DNA from: Streptomyces sp. NRRL S-1022
Lineage (GTDB): Bacteria > Actinomycetota > Actinomycetes > Streptomycetales > Streptomycetaceae
Reading direction: 5' to 3'
DNA: 64,000 nt
NCBI RefSeq assembly: GCF_000720135.1
Contig: NZ_JOIU01000003.1
Span: 124,001 to 188,000 of the forward strand
A program made the position numbers and the translations under genes. Of this stretch, positions 41,633 through 49,880 are shown one piece after another (positions within the stretch are counted from its first letter, which is position 1; each line of letters opens with the position of its first letter). Below the pieces are notes generated by a model. That model had not been told where the DNA came from. It searched no databases and saw nothing but the letters and a program-made list of their open reading frames with translations.

Positions 41633-42103
41633 TTACTGAGCGGGGAAGACGAGCCGCAGAACGATCTCGCCGTCGTCGATCTCCCCGGTGGGCTCGAACC
41701 CGAACTTCTGGTAGAACGGCCACGGTTCGCCGTCGCCGGGATCGTAGCTGGTCAGTAGCTCGGTGGCGCCGTCCGCGCGCACGAGAGCGGCAATTTGCGT
41801 GAGGGTCTCTCGGCCGATCCCTCGCCTCTGGTGCCGCTTGTCGATGAGGAGGCGCCAGATGAAGTGCCGTCCTTTGTAGGGACCAGCCGGCGGCTTCCAC
41901 GACAGCATCACGAAGCCGACTGGCTCGTCGCCGATGTACACCCCGCGGTACCAGGGGTTGGCCTCCGGGTGCTGTGCCGCCTGCTTGAGCGACTTGGACA
42001 CGGAGGCGACGAACCGCTTCTGGTCGCGTCGGACACGGAGGGCACGAACGGCATCCCGGTTGTCGTCGGTGATCTCGCGCAGGTGTACGCCTGGAGACCT
42101 CAT
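41633..42103 (-). CDS. GNAT-family N-acetyltransferase of the intact element
   Basis: 156 residues, MRSPGVHLREITDDN..., with HQRRGIGRETLTQ as the acetyl-CoA loop near 96 and FYQKFGFEPTGEI near 135. Homologous to 24032-24502 in sequence, length, orientation and position, so it is a backbone gene rather than random cargo. Convergent with int. The acceptor is unknown; self-immunity or stress adaptation are possibilities. Confidence 0.88.
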   Translation of the reverse strand: MRSPGVHLREITDDNRDAVRALRVRRDQKRFVASVSKSLKQAAQHPEANPWYRGVYIGDEPVGFVMLSWKPPAGPYKGRHFIWRLLIDKRHQRRGIGRETLTQIAALVRADGATELLTSYDPGDGEPWPFYQKFGFEPTGEIDDGEIVLRLVFPAQ

Positions 42104-42344
42104 GCCACACCCCTTCCTGCATGCGGCGGCTGGGCCGTCCGGACCGACGTGAAGAGTCGCCCCCGTGCGGCAGTCAGCCGCAGCGTATTCGGCGCCGCGG
42201 ATCTGGAGCGGCACCGGCACGCCGGGCTGCGCCCGCTTCAAAACAGCCACTGTGACCTGGGCAGACCCGCTCAGTTCCTGTCCACGAATAGTCCACAGAC
42301 CCCGTCATACGGCCGCCTCGGGCCGCACACGCCTGCACATACGC

Positions 42345-42386
42345 GAAGACCCCGGCCTCAGCGTTTCCGCTGGTGACGGGGTCTTT
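42345..42386 (-). terminator. Terminator downstream of tRNA-Arg
   Basis: On the minus strand AAAGACCCCGTC ... GGCCGGGGTCTTC with an inner AGCG-GAAA-CGCT stem, 18 bases past the tRNA 3' end. Confidence 0.75.
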
Positions 42387-42403
42387 GGGCACCTCATGCT
42401 GGG

Positions 42404-42475
42404 TGCCCCCGGCAGGATTCGAACCTGCGCACACGGCTCCGGAGGCCGTTGCTCTATCCCCTGAGCTACGGGGGC
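42404..42475 (-). tRNA. tRNA-Arg (anticodon CCG)
   Basis: Read on the minus strand the 72 bases fold as a cloverleaf: acceptor GCCCCCG/CGGGGGC with discriminator A, D arm with GCTCAGGGGATAGAGC, anticodon stem ACGGC/GCCGT around the loop CTCCGGA (anticodon CCG, reads CGG), and T arm GCAGG-TTCGAAT-CCTGC. CCA is not encoded. The 3' half is the attachment site of the element to its left; insertion preserves the gene. Confidence 0.95.
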
Positions 42476-42630
42476 GTGTCGGCTGCTGAGCTCTTCGCTC
42501 GCGGCGACGGGTAGAACACTAGCAGGTCCTGCGGGGTGATCAGGAACTCGGTTTTCCGGGTGGTCCCCTGGAGGGGGTGGAAGTGGGGAAAACCCGGACG
42601 CGGTGGCCGGACCGGACCTACTCTCGACGT

Positions 42631-43167
42631 GTGCCAGGCACTCCGGGCCGGGTGCTTGTTGTGGACGACAACAAGGTCATCCGGCAGCTGATCAGGGTCA
42701 ACCTCGAGCTGGAAGGGCTAGAGGTCGTGACCGCGGCCGATGGTGCCGAGTGTCTGGACGTGGTGCACCAGGTGCGGCCCGACCTCGTGACACTCGATGT
42801 CGTCATGCCCCGGCTGGACGGGCTCCGTACCGCCGCCCGGCTCCGGGCCGATCCCCGTACCCACCACCTGCCCCTCGCCATCATCAGCGCGTGTACGCAG
42901 TACGAGGTCGAGGCCGGCCTCGATGTCGGTGTGGACGCGTTTCTGGCCAAGCCCTTCGAGCCGGCCGAACTCGTCCAGCTCGTGAAGCACCTCATCGAGC
43001 GGCGCACCGCACCCGAGGGGCGTGAGGGAGAGGCGAGCAGGGGCGGGGGCGGCACCGGCGGGGGAGAGCCGGGCGGGGGTGGTGACGGGGAGGCCGACGG
43101 TGACGGGGGTTCCCCCGGTCACGGAGTCGGGGTCTTCCCCGGCCCTGGAGTCTCGCCCGGACAGTGA
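42631..43167 (+). CDS. Response regulator, receiver domain with disordered tail
   Basis: 178 residues. Residues 4-122 form a CheY-like receiver: RVLVVDDNKVIRQLI (acidic pair), phospho-acceptor aspartate in LVTLDVVMPRLDG near 57, the Ser/Thr strand LAIISA near 86 and KPFEPAEL near 108. There is no DNA-binding output domain; the tail after 125 is Gly/Glu-rich and low complexity. GTG 42631 is chosen because the receiver begins at once. It stands alone without a kinase gene and precedes the ArgRS-like gene. Its last codons enter the 18-bp tandem repeat at 43151. Confidence 0.88.
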   Translation: MPGTPGRVLVVDDNKVIRQLIRVNLELEGLEVVTAADGAECLDVVHQVRPDLVTLDVVMPRLDGLRTAARLRADPRTHHLPLAIISACTQYEVEAGLDVGVDAFLAKPFEPAELVQLVKHLIERRTAPEGREGEASRGGGGTGGGEPGGGGDGEADGDGGSPGHGVGVFPGPGVSPGQ

Positions 43168-43268
43168 AGGTCGCCCGGACAGGCAAGGTCGACCGGACGG
43201 TGAAGGTCGCCCGGACAGGCAAGGGCGCCCGGACAGTGAAGGGCGCCCGGACAGGCAAGGTCCACCGG
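43151..43268. repeat. 18-bp tandem repeat (about 6.5 copies) after the response regulator
   Basis: Units such as GGTCGCCCGGACAGGCAA begin at 43151, 43169, 43187, 43205, 43223, 43241 and 43259 (partial), alternating between ACAGTGAA and ACAGGCAA ends. The stop codon of the response regulator lies in the first unit. Non-coding beyond it. Confidence 0.82.
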
Positions 43269-43347
43269 TCGCGGTCGGGGGGTCCGGTTCGGACCCCCCG
43301 CATAACCGGCTACCACCCCCACCCCCCTCCTCCCCTACGCTTGTCCC

Positions 43348-44322
43348 GTGACCCCCGTCGAGCTGTCCCGTGCCGTGCTGGGTGCGGTGCGTCGTGCTGT
43401 GGACGACGGGGAGCTGTGTGTGACCGTGCCCGAGCGGGTCGTGGTGAGCGAGCCGGGGCCCGGGGGGTGCGGGGACTTCGCCACGACCGTCGCGTTGCAG
43501 CTCGCCCGGCCGGCCGGGCAGCCGGCGCGGCGGGTGGCCGAGATCGTGCGGGTCCGCCTCGCGGAGGCCCACGGGATCCGGGACGTCGTCGTCACCGGGC
43601 CGGGGTTCCTCAACATCAGTCTCGACAGGCGGGTCGATCCCGTCGCGGGCCTCGTGCGGGAGATCCGGCGCACGGGCGCCCGGTACGGGCACGGCGACGC
43701 CCTCGCCGGGCAGGTCGTCGTGCTGCGGGTGCCGTACGAGGTGCGGGCCGAGGTCGTAGCCGACGCCGTCGTACGGCTGGTGGGGACCCAGGGCGGCCGG
43801 GCCACCGTGGAGCACGGCGAGCCCGTCACCCTGCGGCCCGTGCCCGCCCCGGAGGACCCCGCCCCGCTCGGCCCCGACGCCGCCCGGTGGGCGCTGCTGC
43901 ACCCCGCCGCGCACGACCGGCCCCGGATCACCGCCGACCACCTCGTCCAGCGTGAGGCCAATCCGCTGTTCCGGGTGCGGTACGCCCACGCCCGTGTCCG
44001 TGCCCTCGGCCGCAACGCCGCCCGCCTCGGGTTCGACGCCGAGCCCGGCCCCGTGGACGACGCCCGGGGTCTTCTCACGCCCCTCGCCGACCACCCCCGC
44101 ATCCTCTCCGCGGCCGCCACCCACCGTGCCCCGGACCGGGTCGCCCGGCATCTCGTCACCGTCGCCGATGCCGTGCTGCCCCTGCTGCCCCGCGTGCTTC
44201 CGGTCGGCGAGGAGAAACCCTCGGCCGCCCACCGTGCCCGGCTGGCCCTCGCCGAAGCCGCCGGGACGGTGCTGGCCGGTGGCCTGTCCCTGCTCGGCAT
44301 CGACGCACCCGAACACCTCTGA
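43348..44322 (+). CDS. ArgRS-like protein lacking the catalytic core
   Basis: 324 residues. The first 110 residues resemble the N-terminal additional domain of arginyl-tRNA synthetase (GDFATTVALQLA, AEIVRVRLAEAHGI, VVVTGPGFLNISL), and the last 120 the DALR anticodon-binding helical bundle (NPLFRVRYAHARVRAL ... RLALAEAAGTVLAGGLSLLGI). The HIGH/KMSKS aminoacylation domain is absent. Such ArgRS paralogues are conserved just upstream of lysA in Streptomyces; a tRNA-binding regulatory role is plausible but not demonstrated. GTG 43348. Followed 51 bases later by lysA. Confidence 0.82.
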   Translation: MTPVELSRAVLGAVRRAVDDGELCVTVPERVVVSEPGPGGCGDFATTVALQLARPAGQPARRVAEIVRVRLAEAHGIRDVVVTGPGFLNISLDRRVDPVAGLVREIRRTGARYGHGDALAGQVVVLRVPYEVRAEVVADAVVRLVGTQGGRATVEHGEPVTLRPVPAPEDPAPLGPDAARWALLHPAAHDRPRITADHLVQREANPLFRVRYAHARVRALGRNAARLGFDAEPGPVDDARGLLTPLADHPRILSAAATHRAPDRVARHLVTVADAVLPLLPRVLPVGEEKPSAAHRARLALAEAAGTVLAGGLSLLGIDAPEHL

Positions 44323-44373
44323 GGCCCCCGAGCCGATGAGCCCCTCAGAGACAGAGAGTCTGAGAGTCACGTC

Positions 44374-45765
44374 ATGAGCCGTTCCGCCCATCCCGCCGGG
44401 CCCCGCCACGCCGACGTCCTGCCCGAGGGCCACTACTCCGCACCCCCCGCCGACCTCAACGTCCTGGACCAGAAGGTGTGGGCCCAGACCGTCACGCGCG
44501 GCGACGACGGTGTGGTCAGCGTCGGCGGTGTCCCCGTCACCCGGCTCGCCGAGGAGTTCGGCACCCCGGCCTACGTCCTCGACGAGACCGACTTCCGGGC
44601 CCGCGCGCGGGCCTGGCGCGCCGCGTTCGGCCCGGACGCCGACGTCTTCTACGCCGGGAAGGCCTTCCTCTCCCGGGCCGTCGTGCGGTGGCTGGACGAG
44701 GAGGGGCTCAACCTGGACGTGTGCTCCGGCGGCGAGCTGGCCACCGCGCTCTCCGCCGGGATGCCCGCCGAGCGCATCGCCTTCCACGGCAACAACAAGT
44801 CCGTCGAGGAGATCCGCCGCGCCATGGACGCGGGGGTCGGGCGGATCGTGCTCGACTCCTTCCAGGAGATCGTGCGGGTCGCGCACATCGCGCAGGAGCT
44901 GGGGAAGCGGCAGAAGGTCCAGATCCGGATCACCGTGGGCGTGGAGGCGCACACCCACGAGTTCATCGCCACCGCCCACGAGGACCAGAAGTTCGGGATC
45001 CCGCTCGCCGGCGGGCAGGCCGCCGAGGCCGTACGGCGGGCCCTCCAGCTCGACGGGCTGGAGCTGATCGGGATCCACTCGCACATCGGTTCGCAGATCT
45101 TCGACATGTCCGGGTTCGAGGTCGCCGCCCACCGGGTCGTCGGGCTGCTGAAGGACATCCGGGACGAGCACGGGGTCGAGCTGCCCGAGATCGACCTCGG
45201 TGGCGGCCTCGGCATCGCCTACACCAGCGGCGACGACCCGCGCGAGCCGCACGAGATCGCCAAGGCGCTCACCGAGATCGTCACCCGGGAGTGCGAGAAC
45301 GCCCGGCTGCGGACGCCGCGGATCTCCGTCGAGCCGGGGCGCGCCATCGTCGGCCCGACCGCCTTCACCCTCTACGAGGTCGGCACGGTCAAGGCGCTCG
45401 ACGGACTGCGCACCTACGTCTCCGTCGACGGCGGCATGTCGGACAACATCCGGACCGCGCTCTACGACGCCGAGTACAGCGTCGCGCTCGTCTCCCGCGC
45501 CTCCGACGCCGAGCCGATGCTCACCCGGGTCGTCGGCAAGCACTGCGAGAGCGGCGACATCGTGGTCAAGGACGCGTTCCTGCCGGCGGACCTGGCGCCC
45601 GGTGATCTCATCGCCGTACCGGCCACCGGTGCGTACTGCCGGTCCATGGCCAGCAACTACAACCACGTGCTCCGGCCGCCCGTCGTCGCCGTGCAGGACG
45701 GCGCGGCGCGGGTGATCGTCCGGCGGGAGACCGAAGAGGACCTCCTGCGTCTCGACGTCGGCTGA
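44374..45765 (+). CDS. lysA: Diaminopimelate decarboxylase
   Basis: 463 residues, last step of lysine synthesis (meso-DAP to lysine plus CO2). The PLP lysine is in [10 protein letters not shown] near 90, with HSHIGSQIF near 231, the phosphate-binding GGGLGIAY near 277, EPGRAIVG near 325 and the partner-subunit cysteine motif CESGDI near 391. Cytosolic homodimer. It precedes the threonine genes, grouping aspartate-family pathways. ATG 44374. Confidence 0.96.
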   Translation: MSRSAHPAGPRHADVLPEGHYSAPPADLNVLDQKVWAQTVTRGDDGVVSVGGVPVTRLAEEFGTPAYVLDETDFRARARAWRAAFGPDADVFYAGKAFLSRAVVRWLDEEGLNLDVCSGGELATALSAGMPAERIAFHGNNKSVEEIRRAMDAGVGRIVLDSFQEIVRVAHIAQELGKRQKVQIRITVGVEAHTHEFIATAHEDQKFGIPLAGGQAAEAVRRALQLDGLELIGIHSHIGSQIFDMSGFEVAAHRVVGLLKDIRDEHGVELPEIDLGGGLGIAYTSGDDPREPHEIAKALTEIVTRECENARLRTPRISVEPGRAIVGPTAFTLYEVGTVKALDGLRTYVSVDGGMSDNIRTALYDAEYSVALVSRASDAEPMLTRVVGKHCESGDIVVKDAFLPADLAPGDLIAVPATGAYCRSMASNYNHVLRPPVVAVQDGAARVIVRRETEEDLLRLDVG

Positions 45766-45918
45766 CCGGCGCGCCGCACGAAACGGTGGCGGAAGATCTA
45801 CGGTCTTCCGCCCCCGTACAAATGAAATAGATGTCTCACGATCCGGACCAGGGGTAGAAACTGCCGTCCGGTGAGTGAGACTGGTCCAACCGTAGACGGT
45901 ATGAGGAAACGAGGTCGG

Positions 45919-47211
45919 ATGATGCGTACGCGTCCGCTGAAGGTGGCGCTGCTGGGCTGTGGGGTTGTCGGCTCAGAGGTGGCGCGCATCATGACGACGC
46001 ACGCCGACGATCTCGCCGCCCGGATCGGCGCCCCCGTGGAACTGGCGGGTGTCGCCGTGCGCCGGCCCTCCAAGGTCCGTGAGGGCATCGACCCGGGCCT
46101 GGTCACCACCGACGCCACCGCCCTCGTCAAACGCGGGGACATCGACGTGGTGGTGGAGGTCATCGGCGGTATCGAGCCGGCCCGGGCGCTCATCACCACC
46201 GCCTTCGAGCACGGCGCCTCCGTCGTCTCCGCCAACAAGGCCCTGCTCGCCCAGGACGGGGCCGCCCTGCACGCCGCCGCCGGGGAGCACGGCCGGGACC
46301 TCTACTACGAGGCCGCCGTCGCCGGGGCCATCCCGCTGATCCGCCCGCTGCGCGAGTCGCTCGCCGGCGACAAGGTCAACCGGGTGCTCGGCATCGTCAA
46401 CGGCACCACGAACTTCATCCTCGACAAGATGGACTCGACCGGCGCCGGCTACCAGGAGGCGCTCGACGAGGCCACCGCCCTGGGGTACGCCGAGGCCGAC
46501 CCGACCGCCGACGTCGAGGGCTTCGACGCCGCCGCCAAGGCCGCCATCCTCGCCGGCATCGCCTTCCACACGCGCGTGCGCCTGGACGACGTCTACCGCG
46601 AGGGCATGACCGAGGTCACCGCCGCCGACTTCCGCTCCGCCAAGGAGATGGGCTGCACCATCAAGCTGCTCGCCATCTGCGAGCGCTCCGCGGACGGTAC
46701 GTCCGTCACCGCGCGCGTGCACCCCGCGATGATCCCGCTCACCCACCCGCTCGCCTCCGTCCGCGGCGCGTACAACGCCGTCTTCGTGGAGTCCGACGCG
46801 GCCGGGCAGCTGATGTTCTACGGCCCCGGCGCCGGCGGTTCGCCCACCGCCTCGGCCGTGCTGGGCGACCTGGTCGCGGTCTGCCGGAACCGGCTGAGCG
46901 GGACCACCGGGCCGGGCGAGTCGGCGTACGCCGACCTGACCGTCTCCCCGATGGGCCAGGTCGTCACCCGGTACCACATCAGCCTCGACGTGGCCGACAA
47001 ACCGGGTGTGCTCGCCCAGGTCGCCACCGTCTTCGCCGAACACGGCGTGTCGATCGACACCGTTCGGCAGCAGGGCAAGGACGGCGAGGCCTCCCTCGTC
47101 GTCGTCACCCACCGGGCCTCCGACGCCTCCCTGTCCGGGACCGTCGAGGCACTGCGCAAGCTCGACACCGTGCGGGGTGTCGCCAGCATCATGCGGGTTG
47201 AAGGAGAGTAA
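45919..47211 (+). CDS. hom: Homoserine dehydrogenase
   Basis: 430 residues: N-terminal NAD(P) fold with LLGCGVVGSEV, catalytic region with GTTNFILDKM near 158 and the GYAEADPTADVEGFDAAAK block near 190, and a C-terminal ACT domain (HISLDVADKPGVLAQVA near 353) for feedback control by threonine. It reduces aspartate semialdehyde to homoserine. ATGATG at 45919/45922 after GAGG is chosen; the frame is open upstream to a GTG at 45871. The thrC start follows six bases after the stop. Confidence 0.96.
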   Translation: MMRTRPLKVALLGCGVVGSEVARIMTTHADDLAARIGAPVELAGVAVRRPSKVREGIDPGLVTTDATALVKRGDIDVVVEVIGGIEPARALITTAFEHGASVVSANKALLAQDGAALHAAAGEHGRDLYYEAAVAGAIPLIRPLRESLAGDKVNRVLGIVNGTTNFILDKMDSTGAGYQEALDEATALGYAEADPTADVEGFDAAAKAAILAGIAFHTRVRLDDVYREGMTEVTAADFRSAKEMGCTIKLLAICERSADGTSVTARVHPAMIPLTHPLASVRGAYNAVFVESDAAGQLMFYGPGAGGSPTASAVLGDLVAVCRNRLSGTTGPGESAYADLTVSPMGQVVTRYHISLDVADKPGVLAQVATVFAEHGVSIDTVRQQGKDGEASLVVVTHRASDASLSGTVEALRKLDTVRGVASIMRVEGE

Positions 47212-47217
47212 CCAGCA

Positions 47218-48276
47218 ATGACCCACCAGTGGCGCGGAATCATCGAGGAGTACCGGGACAGGCTGCCGGTATCCGACACCACGCCGGTCGTGACGCTCCG
47301 TGAGGGCGGCACGCCCCTCGTGCCCGCGCAGGTGCTCTCCGAGCGCACGGGCTGTGAGGTCCACCTCAAGGTGGAGGGCGCCAACCCCACCGGGTCCTTC
47401 AAGGACCGCGGCATGACCATGGCCATCAGCAAGGCCAAGGAGGAGGGGGCGAAGGCCGTCATCTGCGCCTCCACCGGCAACACCTCCGCCTCCGCCGCCG
47501 CGTACGCGGTGCGGGCCGGCATGGTGTCGGCCGTCCTCGTGCCGCAAGGCAAGATCGCCCTCGGCAAGATGGGCCAGGCGCTCGTGCACGGCGCGAAGAT
47601 CCTCCAGGTCGACGGCAACTTCGACGACTGCCTCACGCTGGCGCGGGCGCTGAGCGAGAACTACCCCGTCGCCCTGGTGAATTCGGTCAACCCGGTGCGT
47701 ATCGAGGGCCAGAAGACGGCCGCCTTCGAGATCGTGGACATGCTCGGCGACGCGCCCGACATCCACGTCCTCCCGGTCGGCAACGCGGGCAACATCACCG
47801 CCTACTGGAAGGGCTACAAGGAGTACGCCGCCGACGGCATCGCCGGCCGGACCCCGCGGATGTGGGGCTTCCAGGCGTCTGGCAGCGCCCCGATCGTGCG
47901 TGGTGAGGTCGTCAAGGACCCGTCGACCATCGCCACCGCCATCCGCATCGGCAACCCGGCCTCCTGGCAGTACGCGCTGGCCGCCCGCGACGAGTCCGGC
48001 GGCGCCATCGACGAGGTGACGGACCGTGAAATCCTGCGTGCCTACCGCCTGTTGGCCGCGCAGGAGGGTGTCTTCGTGGAGCCCGCCTCCGCGGCGTCCG
48101 TGGCCGGTCTGCTCAAGGCCGCCGAGCAGGGCAGGGTCGACCCGGGCCAGCGCATCGTGTGCACCGTCACCGGCAACGGTCTGAAGGACCCCGACTGGGC
48201 CGTCGCCGGCGCCCCGCAGCCGGTCACCGTCCCGGTCGACGCGGCCACCGCGGCCGAGCGCCTCGGCCTCGCCTGA
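47218..48276 (+). CDS. thrC: Threonine synthase
   Basis: 352 residues; PLP lysine in GSFKDRGM near 61, phosphate loop [11 protein letters not shown] near 185, and [12 protein letters not shown] near the C-terminus, all typical of the shorter actinobacterial threonine synthase. Converts O-phosphohomoserine to threonine. GGAGAG precedes ATG 47218 and the gene directly follows hom, so both are co-transcribed. Confidence 0.96.
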   Translation: MTHQWRGIIEEYRDRLPVSDTTPVVTLREGGTPLVPAQVLSERTGCEVHLKVEGANPTGSFKDRGMTMAISKAKEEGAKAVICASTGNTSASAAAYAVRAGMVSAVLVPQGKIALGKMGQALVHGAKILQVDGNFDDCLTLARALSENYPVALVNSVNPVRIEGQKTAAFEIVDMLGDAPDIHVLPVGNAGNITAYWKGYKEYAADGIAGRTPRMWGFQASGSAPIVRGEVVKDPSTIATAIRIGNPASWQYALAARDESGGAIDEVTDREILRAYRLLAAQEGVFVEPASAASVAGLLKAAEQGRVDPGQRIVCTVTGNGLKDPDWAVAGAPQPVTVPVDAATAAERLGLA

Positions 48277-48559
48277 GCGCCCCGGATCCGGGAAATCCCT
48301 GACAGGGTGCACAGGGGGCTTACGACACGCATCGTGCGCCTCCTGTGCGCCCTATGTCGCCACAGAACCTTCCTTCGATAGGCTGTACCGAACCCGCCTT
48401 CGCACATGCCCTCGCGCATGGCACGGCGCCGCGGTGTCTCCGCGGCCCGACGGGTCAGTCGTACGTCATCGGATGTCCACCGAACATCGGTCGAATGTCC
48501 ACCGAGTCCCCCGACGAGGTCATTCGACCGCCACGCAGCTCAAGGAGTGTCTTCGAGCG

Positions 48560-49477
48560 ATGGCCGGTCCAGCGTTCCGCGCCGCCGCCGTCCGGGTGCG
48601 CGTCCCCGCCACCAGCGCCAATCTCGGTCCGGGCTTCGACGCCCTGGGCCTCGGGCTGGGGCTCTACGACGACGTGGTCGTCCGGGTGGCCGACTCCGGG
48701 CTGCATATCGACATCGCGGGCGAGGGCAGTGAGACCCTCCCGCGGGACGAGAGCCACCTCCTCGTCCGTTCCCTGCGCACCGCCTTCGACCTGCTGGGCG
48801 GACAGCCCCGCGGCCTGGAGATCGTGTGCGCCAACCGCATCCCGCACGGCCGGGGCCTCGGTTCCTCCTCCGCCGCCATCTGCGCCGGCATCGTCGCGGC
48901 CCGCGCGGTGACCATAGGCGGCGAGGGCCGGCTGGACGACGCCGCGCTGCTGGAACTCGCCACCGAGATCGAGGGCCACCCGGACAACGTGGCCGCCTGT
49001 CTGCTCGGCGGCTTCACCCTGTCCTGGATGGAGGGCGGCACCGCCCGGGCCATCAGGATGGACCCGCACGATTCCATCGTTCCGGTGGTTTTCGTGCCCG
49101 GGAAGCCGGTCCTGACCGAGACCGCGCGCGGCCTGCTCCCGCGTACCGTGCCGCACGTCGACGCCGCCGCCAACGCGGGCCGGGCCGCCCTGCTCGTCGA
49201 GGCCCTGACCAGGCGTCCCGAGCTGCTGCTGCCCGCCACCGAGGACCGTCTCCACCAGGAGTACCGCGCCCCGGCCATGCCGGAGAGCGCCGCGCTGGTG
49301 GAGCGGCTGCGGGCCGACGGCATCCCGGCCGTGATCTCGGGCGCCGGGCCCACCGTCATGGCCCTCGCCGACGCCGACAGCGCCGACAAGGTCTCGCACC
49401 TCGCGGGTGAGGGCTGGGCCGCCAACCGGCTGGACCTGGATGTCCGGGGAGCGAGCGTGCTGCCGCTCGCGACCTGA
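48560..49477 (+). CDS. thrB: Homoserine kinase
   Basis: 305 residues of the GHMP kinase family: VPATSANLGPGFDALGLGL at the N-terminus, the ATP-loop PHGRGLGSSSAAI near 93 and the C-terminal GAGPTVMAL near 263. Makes O-phosphohomoserine for threonine synthase. Separated from thrC by 283 bases, so it may have its own promoter. ATG 48560 with AAGGAG upstream. Confidence 0.95.
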   Translation: MAGPAFRAAAVRVRVPATSANLGPGFDALGLGLGLYDDVVVRVADSGLHIDIAGEGSETLPRDESHLLVRSLRTAFDLLGGQPRGLEIVCANRIPHGRGLGSSSAAICAGIVAARAVTIGGEGRLDDAALLELATEIEGHPDNVAACLLGGFTLSWMEGGTARAIRMDPHDSIVPVVFVPGKPVLTETARGLLPRTVPHVDAAANAGRAALLVEALTRRPELLLPATEDRLHQEYRAPAMPESAALVERLRADGIPAVISGAGPTVMALADADSADKVSHLAGEGWAANRLDLDVRGASVLPLAT

Positions 49478-49880
49478 CACGGTTGCCGGATTATGGAGAG
49501 GGGGAATGTTTGTTGGATCCGGTAGTGTTAATCTCAAGTCTGCACCCGACCCCACCATGGCGAGGTGCCTCGTGTCCCCGTCCGGGACAGACATTCTTCC
49601 GGGAGCCTCCCGCGCCACTCCGTGTTCCTTGCGCCGTACCTGGGCAGTACGTCGTATGCGGGCACTGAGCGGGCCGCCGGGCACGCCCCGGAGTCGGTGC
49701 TACCACGCCACGTGACACTGGGTGCCACGGCTCGCGGAAGCGCCGATCACCGCACATTTCCTCCGCCGCTTTGGCGGACCACCGCCCCGGCACGGTTCAC
49801 AGAAGACAGGACCGTAGCCGGACAGCACAACCGGTCGCCGAGCCAGACAGGCCGACGTCCGCTCCAGGGAAGGACCCTTC
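49478..49880. other. rho leader/promoter region
   Basis: About 400 bases between thrB and rho. A TAGTGT hexamer at 49523-49528 is a plausible -10 but has no clear -35. No gene is evident. The long leader leaves room for autoregulation of rho, as in other bacteria, but no specific structure was worked out. Confidence 0.4.

Larger units (their letters stand above)
25352..42447. mobile_element. Intact pSAM2-like integrative and conjugative element (AICE) in tRNA-Arg(CCG)
   Basis: Bounded by direct repeats of the tRNA-Arg 3' half. It carries a complete AICE backbone (regulators, TraB-type DNA translocase, spread proteins, RepSA-type HUH initiator, Xis, tyrosine integrase beside the tRNA end) and a cargo block at the opposite end (25.6-31.5 kb). 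All backbone genes are open. AICEs excise, replicate by rolling circle and transfer as double-stranded DNA through an FtsK-like pump. Confidence 0.9.

Noticed and set aside
6878..43167. Response regulator at 42631 as partner of the kinase at 6878
   Set aside because: They are 34 kb apart, separated by mobile elements, and the regulator has no output domain; pairing cannot be supported.
43151..43268. CRISPR array
   Set aside because: Units are 18 bp and directly abutting with no spacers, and no cas genes exist in the window.
42718..45666. 982-residue minus-strand frame opposite the response regulator, ArgRS-like and lysA genes
   Set aside because: Antisense shadow of well-recognised plus-strand genes; composition is Gly/Arg/Val/His-rich with no domain.
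45973..48312. 779-residue minus-strand frame opposite hom and thrC
   Set aside because: Shadow frame, no motif.
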